Below, one piece after another: positions 8,945 to 15,101 of a DNA stretch of 64,000 nucleotides. Source of the DNA: CAVQZC01 sp963718315 (GTDB lineage: Bacteria; Actinomycetota; Thermoleophilia; Gaiellales; JAICJC01); the NCBI GenBank assembly GCA_963718315.1, contig CAVQZC010000006.1:331218-395217 (forward strand), written 5' to 3'. Positions within the stretch are counted from its first letter, which is position 1, and every line of letters begins with the position of its first letter. Position numbers and translations under genes: made by a program. The notes under the pieces were generated by a model, which was not told where the DNA came from, did not search any database, and was given only the letters and a program-made list of their open reading frames with translations.

Positions 8945-9304
8945 TTGCAGACCCTCTTCCATCGCTTCGCACAACGCATCTCCGTGGCAGTGGGGTCGCC
9001 GTGGGCGTTCGCCCTGGCGTTCTCGGCGATCGTGGTGTGGGGTGTCACCGGCCCGCTGCTCGGCTTCTCGACCACGTGGCAGCTGGTGATCAACACCGGC
9101 ACCACGATCGTGACGTTCCTGATCGTGTTCCTGATCCAGAACACGCAGAACCGGGAGTCGCAGGCGGTTCAGCTGAAGCTGGACGCCCTGATCCTGGCCT
9201 CCAGCGCCAGCAATCGGGCGCTCGACGTCGAGGACGTCTCCGACGATCAGGCCGCTGCCATGCTGAAACAGTTCCAGGACCTCGCCGCTCGGCTCTCCGC
9301 CTGA
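8945..9304 (+). CDS. Low-affinity iron permease family small membrane protein
   Basis: A 119-residue protein. TTG 8945 is chosen because GGAG (8936-8939) sits 5 nt upstream and similarity starts at LQTLFHRFAQRISVAVGSPWAF. There are two hydrophobic spans (FALAFSAIVVWGVTGPL and LVINTGTTIVTFLIVFLI) followed by the diagnostic QNTQNRESQAVQLKLDALI segment of the PF04120 family. That family is named after yeast Fet4, but bacterial members are about 120-140 residues and their role in iron transport is not established. A possible GTTT-N17-GGGTAG promoter lies at 8865-8891. Confidence 0.8.
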   Translation: MQTLFHRFAQRISVAVGSPWAFALAFSAIVVWGVTGPLLGFSTTWQLVINTGTTIVTFLIVFLIQNTQNRESQAVQLKLDALILASSASNRALDVEDVSDDQAAAMLKQFQDLAARLSA

Positions 9305-9439
9305 CCGGTCCGCCGGCGACGGCGGCCGAGTCGCTCAGCACCTGGACGCGTGCGTTCAGTCATTCGACCCATGCGATCGAGCGCGTTGGTGTGTATCGTC
9401 GGGGTGGTACGCCGGTCCCACCCCGAAAGGAGCCCTCCG

Positions 9440-10045
9440 TTGTCCTTCGTGTCGCGCGGATTCCACGGTCGGCGCGAGCGTCAGTTCGACCCCTCGCGGA
9501 TCCCGCCGGGGCAGTACGCGACGAACGAGTTCCCGGTGCTCTCCGCAGGCCCGACCCCGCACACGCCGCTGGAGTCCTGGACGTTCGGGGTCGACGGCGA
9601 GGTCGACGATCCCAAGCAGTGGAGCTGGGACGAGTTCCTGGCGCTCCCGTCCGAGCGGATCACGGTGGACATCCACTGCGTGACCAAGTGGTCGAAGCTC
9701 GACACGCACTGGCGCGGGGTCTCACTCGACACGCTGCTGGCAGGCGTCGAGACCGAGGCTGGGTACGTGCTGGCGACCAGCGACGGCGGGTACACCACAA
9801 ACCTCCCGCTCGAGGACCTGATGGGCGGCAAGGCGTGGATCGCGTTCGAGTACGACGACGAGGCGCTCGATCCCGAGCATGGCGGGCCGGCGCGGCTGCT
9901 GGTGCCTCACCTCTACTTCTGGAAGAGCGCCAAGTGGGTTCGCCGGCTGACCCTGCGCCTCGATGACGAGCCAGGCTTCTGGGAGTCCTACGGCTATCAC
10001 AACTACGGAGATCCATGGCTGGAACAGCGGTACGCGGGCGACTGA
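9440..10045 (+). CDS. Sulfite oxidase-like (YedY/molybdopterin domain) oxidoreductase
   Basis: A 201-residue protein starting at TTG 9440, set by the strong ribosome-binding site AAAGGAG at 9426-9432. It is a single oxidoreductase molybdopterin domain: WTFGVDGEVDDPKQWSWDEF, then the molybdenum-ligand Cys in VDIHCVTKWSKLDTHWRGV near residue 75, and GKAWIAFEYDDEAL with PHLYFWKSAKWVRRLTL. No heme or dimerisation domain is present. It overlaps the reductase gene by 31 bp. The trio with a ferredoxin reductase and DUF6510 is a recurring actinobacterial operon, so the reductase probably supplies or takes its electrons. Confidence 0.9.
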   Translation: MSFVSRGFHGRRERQFDPSRIPPGQYATNEFPVLSAGPTPHTPLESWTFGVDGEVDDPKQWSWDEFLALPSERITVDIHCVTKWSKLDTHWRGVSLDTLLAGVETEAGYVLATSDGGYTTNLPLEDLMGGKAWIAFEYDDEALDPEHGGPARLLVPHLYFWKSAKWVRRLTLRLDDEPGFWESYGYHNYGDPWLEQRYAGD

Positions 10046-10764
10046 ACTGGCAGCTGGGGACGGTCGTCGAGCTGGTCGACGAGACGGCGCATGCCCGGAG
10101 CATCGCGCTCGACCTGCCCGACTGGCCGGGACACCTCGCGGGCCAGCACGTCGACGTCCGTCTGACAGCCGAAGACGGCTACCAGGCGCAGCGGAGCTAC
10201 TCGATCGCATCGGCTCCGGGCGACGACCACCTGGTTCTGACGATCGAGCGGATCGACGACGGGGAGGTCTCGCCCTACCTCGCCGATGAGCTCCGCGCCG
10301 GCGACCAGGTGGAGCTCCGCGGGCCGATCGGCGGCTACTTCGTCTGGAGGCCTACCGGCGACACCCCGGTGCAGATGTTCGCCGGCGGATCCGGCGTCGT
10401 GCCGTTCCGGGCGATGCTCCGCGACCGCGCCTCGGCCAGGAGCACGGCGCCCTTCCGGCTGCTCTACTCGGCCCGCAGCCTCGACGACGTCCTCTACCAC
10501 GACGAGCTGGCCCGCTGCGCGGAGTCCGACGGCGTCGACGTCCGCTACACGTTGACCCGGGAGTGGCCGGAGCAGTGGGATGGCTACCAGGGCCGGATCG
10601 ACCGGGCGTTGATCGCGGAGGTTGCGTGGCCGGTCGAGGATCGGCCGCAGGTGTTCGTGTGCGGTCCCAACGGGTTCGTCGAGGCCGTCGGCCAGGCGAT
10701 GGTCGAGCTCGGGCACGACCAGGGCCGGATCAAGACCGAGAGGTTCGGGCCGAGCGGTGGCTGA
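10015..10764 (+). CDS. Ferredoxin-NAD(P) reductase-type FAD oxidoreductase
   Basis: A 249-residue FNR-fold protein. The FAD-binding RSYSIAS is near residue 62, the phosphate loop GGSGVVPFRAMLRD near 125, and the C-terminal nucleotide end FVCGPNGFVEAVG near 215. It has no 2Fe-2S domain, so an external acceptor is expected; the molybdoenzyme encoded immediately upstream (31 bp overlap) is the natural candidate. Length fits the standalone FNR-like group of Actinobacteria. Confidence 0.9.
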   Translation: MAGTAVRGRLNWQLGTVVELVDETAHARSIALDLPDWPGHLAGQHVDVRLTAEDGYQAQRSYSIASAPGDDHLVLTIERIDDGEVSPYLADELRAGDQVELRGPIGGYFVWRPTGDTPVQMFAGGSGVVPFRAMLRDRASARSTAPFRLLYSARSLDDVLYHDELARCAESDGVDVRYTLTREWPEQWDGYQGRIDRALIAEVAWPVEDRPQVFVCGPNGFVEAVGQAMVELGHDQGRIKTERFGPSGG

Positions 10765-10765
10765 C

Positions 10766-11017
10766 ATGTCCAGGACCGCACTGGACGGCAACGCGGCGGC
10801 AGGAATCCTGTTCGAAGCGTTCGGCCGGGAGATGACCACGGTCGTCGCGACCTGCCGGTCGTGCGGGCAGACGGCGCCGCTCGCCGAGACGGTGGCGTAC
10901 GTCCAGACTCCGGGCACTGTTCTTCGTTGCCGTCAGTGCAGTGGGGTGCTGCTCGTCGTCGTGCAGCAGCGCGCGGAGACCCGCGTATTTGACAGAGGCG
11001 TTACCTTGCATCTGTGA
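10766..11017 (+). CDS. DUF6510 zinc-ribbon-like small protein
   Basis: An 83-residue protein, ATG 10766, directly after the reductase stop. Two Cys pairs (CRSCGQ near residue 29 and CRQCSG near 54) form a likely zinc ribbon, between LDGNAAAGILFEAFG at the N-terminus and RVFDRGVTLHL at the C-terminus. It is the usual third member of the sulfite-oxidase-like/ferredoxin-reductase operon. Function is unknown; a role as maturation or assembly factor is only inference. GTG 10757 is an alternative start. Confidence 0.85.
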   Translation: MSRTALDGNAAAGILFEAFGREMTTVVATCRSCGQTAPLAETVAYVQTPGTVLRCRQCSGVLLVVVQQRAETRVFDRGVTLHL

Positions 11018-11035
11018 ACATCTTTTCGGAGTCCA

Positions 11036-12631
11036 ATGGCAGCCCCCGCTAGCGCAGCCCTGTCCTCATCCCAGCTCGACCAGCTGGCCGCGCTCGGTGA
11101 GGTGCGCTCGGCAGCGGTCGGAGACATTCTGTTCCGGGTGGGGGATGCGACCTACCCGTTCATCGCCATCCTCGACGGCGAGGTTACGATCCTGGACGGA
11201 GCCGACCAGGAGATCATCCGCCACGGCAAGGCGGGCTTCCTGGGCGAGATGAACCTGCTGTCAGGGCAGAGCGTGTTCCTGACCGCGGTCGTCACGCAGC
11301 CGCTGCGCTACATCGCCGTCGAGCGCGATGCGCTGCGCGCGCTGCTGTTCGAGGACAGCTCGCTGGCCGACGTCCTGCTGTCGACGTTCGTCAGGCGGCG
11401 GGATGCGCTGCAGGAGGTTCCGGGCATCGGCATCGAGGTCGTCGGCCCCCGCACCTCGGCGGCGACCCTGCAGGTCGTCAACTACGCGCGCGCCAACCAC
11501 CTGCCCTTCACCTGGCGGGATCCGGGGGACGACGAGGTCGCGGCCGGGCTGGTCGCAGGACTCGACGCCGCCAGCCTTCCGCTGGTGCGGCTTCCGGGCG
11601 GGGTGGAGCTGCGTGGCCCGTCGACCGGCCAGGTGTCGCGCGCGCTGGGGATCGGCCGCGAGCTCGCGCCGCGTGAGGAGGTCGATCTGCTGGTGGTCGG
11701 AGGCGGCCCCGCCGGACTGGCGGCAGCGGTCTACGGAGCGTCGGAGGGACTCGAGACGCTGGTCGTCGAGAGCACGGCGCTGGGTGGCCAGGCCGGCTCC
11801 TCGCGCCGGATCGAGAACTACCTCGGGTTTCCGGCCGGTATCACCGGGATCGAGCTGACCAGCCGGGCGGTCACCCAGGCGCGCAAGTTCAACGCCCGCA
11901 CTGCGACCCCCTACCGCGTCGCCTCGCTCGATGCGACGAACGGAAGCTACGTCGCCCACCTCGAGGAGGGGACCGACATCGTCGCTCCCACCGTCCTGTT
12001 GGCGACCGGTGCCCAGTACCGCCGGCTGCCGGTGGACGCGCTGTCCGACTACGAGGGGATCAGCGTGTTCTACGCAGCGGGCCCGCCCGAGGCCCAGCTC
12101 TGCGGCGCGTCGCGCGTCGGGGTTGTCGGCGGAGGCAACTCAGCCGGGCAGGCCGCTGTCTGGCTCGCCCGCGGCGGCGCGCTGGTGACACTGTTCCACC
12201 GGCGGGCCGATCTCCGCGAGACGATGTCGGCCTACCTCATCCACGACCTCGAGCGCTACGGCGTCAACATTCGCGACCGCAGCGAGATCGCCGTGCTGCA
12301 CGGCCAGGACGGGAGACTGGATGCCGTCACCCTCAAGGACGGCGACCGCGTCCCGGTGTCGTTCCTCTTCCTGTTCCTGGGAGCGTTGCCGTGCACCGGC
12401 TGGCTGGGCGACGCGGTGGCCCGCGACGATCACGGGTTCGTCGTCACCGGTCCCGAGGCCGGTGCGGAGTTCCTGCTCGAGACGAGCTTGCCCGGCGTGC
12501 TTGCCGCGGGTGATGTCCGTTCCGGCTCGACCAAGCGCTGCGCGGCCGCCATCGGCGAGGGAGCGATGGCCATCCAGATCGTTCACGAGCGAATCGCCGC
12601 GCGAGCCGCGCAGACCGCCGCGCGATCCTGA
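11036..12631 (+). CDS. Thioredoxin-reductase-like flavoprotein with N-terminal cyclic-nucleotide-binding domain
   Basis: A 531-residue protein in three parts. Residues about 10-125 form a cNMP-binding beta roll (FIAILDGEVTILDG, GKAGFLGEMNLLSGQ). Residues 135-205 look like a thioredoxin-fold segment. From 215 comes a two-dinucleotide TrxR-like module with FAD motif VVGGGPAGLAAAVYGASEGL, NADP motif VGVVGGGNSAGQAAVWLARGG and the final GVLAAGDVRSGSTKRCAAAIGEG. The CxxC redox pair of true thioredoxin reductases is missing, so it cannot reduce thioredoxin in the normal way. It follows the molybdoenzyme operon by 18 bp. A broken relative with a receiver domain lies at 29243-30927. Confidence 0.88.
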   Translation: MAAPASAALSSSQLDQLAALGEVRSAAVGDILFRVGDATYPFIAILDGEVTILDGADQEIIRHGKAGFLGEMNLLSGQSVFLTAVVTQPLRYIAVERDALRALLFEDSSLADVLLSTFVRRRDALQEVPGIGIEVVGPRTSAATLQVVNYARANHLPFTWRDPGDDEVAAGLVAGLDAASLPLVRLPGGVELRGPSTGQVSRALGIGRELAPREEVDLLVVGGGPAGLAAAVYGASEGLETLVVESTALGGQAGSSRRIENYLGFPAGITGIELTSRAVTQARKFNARTATPYRVASLDATNGSYVAHLEEGTDIVAPTVLLATGAQYRRLPVDALSDYEGISVFYAAGPPEAQLCGASRVGVVGGGNSAGQAAVWLARGGALVTLFHRRADLRETMSAYLIHDLERYGVNIRDRSEIAVLHGQDGRLDAVTLKDGDRVPVSFLFLFLGALPCTGWLGDAVARDDHGFVVTGPEAGAEFLLETSLPGVLAAGDVRSGSTKRCAAAIGEGAMAIQIVHERIAARAAQTAARS

Positions 12632-12664
12632 CCGCACGGGAGGCCTGATCGGGTGACGAGCGTG

Positions 12665-13604
12665 ATGCGGGAAACGATCATGACCCAGCCGGCAGAGCTG
12701 CGGCGGATGCTGGGCGATACGTCGGGAGTCTCGGATGCGGCGGGGCGGCTGCGCGGCAGGCCGGTGACTGCTGGTCGGCACCGGCACGAGCTGGCACGCG
12801 GCCAACATCGGCGCCTGGTTCCTGACCGCCGCCGGCGTCGAGGCCGTGGCTGTCCAGGCGATGGACGCCGAGCTGTACGGGCCGCATGCAACGAAGGACG
12901 ACGGGCTGATCCTGCTCAGCCATCGGGGCACCAAGCAGTTCACGTCGCAGGTGCTCGACGACGCACGCAGTGCGGGCGGCGCAGTGGTCGTGATCTCCGG
13001 GCGTGGGTCACCGGGGGCGGACCTCGAGACGGTCGACCAGGAACGGTCGTCTGCGTTCACGGCGAGCCACACCGGCGCCATGCTCCGGCTGGCGCAGATC
13101 GCCGTCGAGCTCGGGGCCGATCTGGGACCGCTGGATGCCGTTCCCGAGGCGGTCGCAGAGGTGGTCGAAGGGCCGCCGGTGGGGGTCGAGCCGCCGCCCC
13201 GGTCGCTCGAGTTCATCGGGGCCGGGCCCAACCAGTGGACGGCGGCGGAGGGAGCGCTGAAGGTGCGCGAGACCGCGTACGTCGCCGCCTCCGGCATGAG
13301 CGTCGAGCAGTACCTGCACGGGCCGTTCGTCGCCAGCGGGCCGTCCGACGCGCTCGTCTGCCTCGACGGCGGCGGCCCTGGCGCGGAGCGGCTGCAGGCC
13401 GTGGCGCGCGGGGCCGAGTCGTGCGGCGTCGCCGTGAGGGTGATCGGCGCCCAGGCCCCGAGCGAACTGCTGTCGGTGTTCCCCCTGACAGCCGTGGTGC
13501 AGATGATCGCTCTCGAGAGCGCCGAGACGCTGGGCACCAACCCCGACAGCTTCGGCCGCGATCTGCCCTCCCGGGCCCACGCCCTGGACGGAATCTCGCT
13601 CTAG
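12665..13604 (+). CDS. SIS-domain sugar isomerase/deglycase-like protein, frameshift near 12770
   Basis: The N-terminal MRETIMTQPAELRRML (ATG 12665; GTG 12653 possible) is the usual start of GlmS-type isomerase domains, but the following LLVGTGTSWHAANIGAWF is in another frame. One missing base near 12768 (GTGACTGCTGGTCGG) explains it. The downstream frame runs to 13604 and contains the first SIS domain (ILLSHRGTKQFTSQ, FTASHTGAMLRLAQIAVELG) and the second (FIGAGPNQWTAAEGALKVRETAYVAA, SVEQYLHGPFVAS). There is no glutaminase domain, so it acts on sugar phosphates without glutamine, like AgaS/FrlB relatives. The stop is 9 bp before the MITE-like repeat. Confidence 0.8.
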
Positions 13605-13613
13605 TCGGAGCAC

Positions 13614-13798
13614 TTAGAACTGGTTTCAGAATGACCGCCTGTTGCGGCTGGTTCGCGACGGTGGCGGCGGCGTCCCACGCCGCGTGCGGTGCTCAACGTG
13701 CCTTCCAGGCACGCTTCCGCTCCGCTCGCGGCTCGATCCTTGCCGCCCCCGCCGCGCCCTGCGCCTCACAACGCCGCTCACTCTGAAACCAGTTCTTA
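13614..13798 (+). repeat. MITE-like repeat, copy 1 (185 bp, imperfect 20-bp terminal inverted repeats)
   Basis: Left end TTAGAACTGGTTTCAGAATG, right end the near-complement (TCTGAAACCAGTTCTTA). A second copy in opposite orientation lies at 27196-27379; aligned by eye the two agree over nearly all positions including the interior. There is no transposase gene and no long intact reading frame of its own. It starts 9 bp after the SIS gene stop, and its right end supplies the stop codon of the minus-strand gene 13796-14098. Confidence 0.85.
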
Positions 13799-14098
13799 CA
13801 GGGTTCGGGATGACCAGAGCACTGCCGCGAGCACGACGCTGATCAGCGACGCGACGAGCCCGACGATCCAGGCGTCCACGGACTGGGTGCCGAGAATCGC
13901 GGCGACCGCCACCGCAATCGCAACGATGCCACTGGTTGCAACCAGCCGGACGAACAGTGACTCGGCCGCGAAACGCGGCTGCGACCGGCGATCGATGAAC
14001 GGCACAGCGGGGGCGTCGAGAGGTGCGCCCGGTTGCTCGTTCTCGGCCGGTTCGACGTCACTCTCGGCGCCTTCAACGTCAGGGTTGGAGTCGCTCAT
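13796..14098 (-). CDS. Small two-span membrane protein, 3' end formed by the MITE-like repeat
   Basis: A 100-residue protein from ATG 14098. Residues 1-45 are acidic and Pro-rich (SDSNPDVEGAESDVEPAENE), followed by two hydrophobic spans (LVATSGIVAIAVAVAAILG and AWIVGLVASLISVVLAAVLW) and a short tail SSRTL. The TAA stop (13796-13798) lies inside the terminal repeat of the inserted element, so the original C-terminus was probably different. A sigma-B/F-like promoter (14110-14135) ends 11 nt before the start. I recognise no family. Confidence 0.7.
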   Translation of the reverse strand: MSDSNPDVEGAESDVEPAENEQPGAPLDAPAVPFIDRRSQPRFAAESLFVRLVATSGIVAIAVAVAAILGTQSVDAWIVGLVASLISVVLAAVLWSSRTL

Positions 14099-14109
14099 CG
14101 GGAGGTGGT

Positions 14110-14135
14110 ATACCCGACCGCCGAGGTGAGCAAAC
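14110..14135 (-). promoter_or_regulatory. Sigma-B/F-type promoter GTTT-N16-GGGTAT for the 13796-14098 gene
   Basis: Read on the minus strand, GTTT at 14135-14132, a 16-nt spacer, and GGGTAT at 14115-14110, 11 nt before the ATG. This matches the GTTT-N15..17-GGGTA consensus known for mycobacterial SigF and related stress sigma factors. Confidence 0.65.
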
Positions 14136-14169
14136 GATGCAAGGCCGCGTGGGCCTGCATCGGGCCGCC

Positions 14170-14195
14170 GTTTGGGTCATGCGACGCACGGGTAG
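14170..14195 (+). promoter_or_regulatory. Sigma-B/F-type promoter GTTT-N16-GGGTAG for the 14205 peptide gene
   Basis: GTTT 14170-14173, 16-nt spacer, GGGTAG 14190-14195, then exactly 9 nt to GTG 14205. The transcript would be leaderless or nearly so. Confidence 0.65.
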
Positions 14196-14204
14196 CGTCC
14201 ACTT

Positions 14205-14303
14205 GTGACGACTATCCACGAAACCCCGCCGACGCCACCGGCGCCGCCACATCCCGATCCACTGCCGACACCCGGCGATCCGACTCCGCCCGAAGCGGAG
14301 TAG
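14205..14303 (+). CDS. Tiny proline-rich peptide (32 aa)
   Basis: GTG 14205 opens a 32-codon frame ending in TAG 14301-14303. About half of the residues are Pro, with Thr, Glu, Asp and Ala (TPPTPPAPPHPDPLPTPGD). It begins 9 nt after a clear stress-type promoter and ends 4 bp before the start of the next gene. That arrangement is repeated by the 61-residue proline-rich peptide at 23726, which supports it being translated. No family is recognised. Pro-rich composition is also easily produced by chance in GC-rich DNA. Confidence 0.42.
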   Translation: MTTIHETPPTPPAPPHPDPLPTPGDPTPPEAE

Positions 14304-14307
14304 CCGG

Positions 14308-14763
14308 ATGACCGAAGGCGACGGTACGCCCGCAGTTCCCGACGTCCCGACCGGCCCCACCGAAGGAACTCAGGGCACGCATCCGGACGCTCCCGACCTG
14401 CCCGCCGACCAGGCCGGCGACGCTGCCAAGGGTAGCCAGACCGGTCACCCGCGCGGTGGCGGTCCCCAGACGGCCGAACGAACGCAGCCCGGGGATCGAG
14501 GCCCTGGCGCGGCCGAGGAGATTCTGCCTGCCGCCCTCGACGTCGAGTCGCGCCCTGATCGGGGCAGCGATTCCGACTCGCCCGTCGCCGGACTGCTGGC
14601 CGCGGCGGCGGCAAGTCCGCAGCCGCTCGACGAGCGAGCCTACCGCGACTACCGCGAGTCGCACGGCGGCCGGTGGCCGACCATCGAGGAGCTCGAACGA
14701 CGCTACGGCTCCTTCGCCGCCGCGATGCGGGCGGCCGGGATCGTGGATCCCGGCCGCAACTGA
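14308..14763 (+). CDS. Hypothetical protein with C-terminal homing-endonuclease-associated-type repeat
   Basis: A 151-residue protein from ATG 14308 (GCGGAG upstream). The first 95 residues are disordered (Pro, Gly, Asp, Thr-rich). The C-terminal segment YRDYRESHGGRWPTIEELER continuing RYGSFAAAMRAAGI matches the pattern (W-P-T/S...L.R.FGSW..AL.AAGL) of the small DNA-binding repeat found beside HNH nucleases and in helix-turn-helix proteins. DNA binding is therefore likely, target unknown. It is co-directional with the proline-rich peptide 4 bp upstream, sharing its stress-type promoter. The opposite strand is open too but gives unconvincing protein. Confidence 0.62.
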   Translation: MTEGDGTPAVPDVPTGPTEGTQGTHPDAPDLPADQAGDAAKGSQTGHPRGGGPQTAERTQPGDRGPGAAEEILPAALDVESRPDRGSDSDSPVAGLLAAAAASPQPLDERAYRDYRESHGGRWPTIEELERRYGSFAAAMRAAGIVDPGRN

Positions 14764-14768
14764 CGCCG

Positions 14769-15101
14769 CTACTTCTTCGCGTCGACGGCTCGCTGCAGCT
14801 GGGCCTTGTTCATCGAGGAGCGCCCCTTGATCCCGCGCTGCCGGGCCTCGTTGTAGAGCTGGGCCTTTGTCCGGCCCTTGGTGCGGTTCGTCCCCGATCG
14901 CTGACCGCCGCGCTTCGACGAGGGCATGTCCTCGACTGAGCTGCGCGACGCGGTCTTGGACTGGCCCTTCTGCGCGCGCTCCTTGTTGACCGTTCGGGCG
15001 GCGATCTCCTTGGCGCGCCGAGGGCTCCGGCCCGCCTTGCGCTCGCTGTCGACGATGTGCTGATACTCGCGCTCCTGCTTGTCAGTCCAGCTAGAGGGCA
15101 T
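14769..15101 (-). CDS. Basic Rho-N/ChaB-like small protein
   Basis: A 110-residue, very Lys/Arg-rich protein from ATG 15101, with AAGGAG 8 nt upstream. The N-terminal half (SWTDKQEREYQHIVDSERKA, EIAARTVNKERAQKG) is a helix pair seen in ChaB-like and plasmid-stabilisation-like proteins. The C-terminal GRTKAQLYNEARQRGIKGRS is the Rho-termination-factor N-terminal (SAP-like) motif for nucleic acid binding. Such proteins recur in actinobacterial stress regions. It overlaps the end of the upstream MMPL gene by 11 bp, so the two form one operon. Confidence 0.8.
   Translation of the reverse strand: MPSSWTDKQEREYQHIVDSERKAGRSPRRAKEIAARTVNKERAQKGQSKTASRSSVEDMPSSKRGGQRSGTNRTKGRTKAQLYNEARQRGIKGRSSMNKAQLQRAVDAKK

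Noticed and set aside
10989..10994. TTGACA upstream of the cNMP-TrxR-like gene as a promoter
   Set aside because: No acceptable -10 lies at 16-18 bp, and it falls inside the 3' end of the DUF6510 gene.
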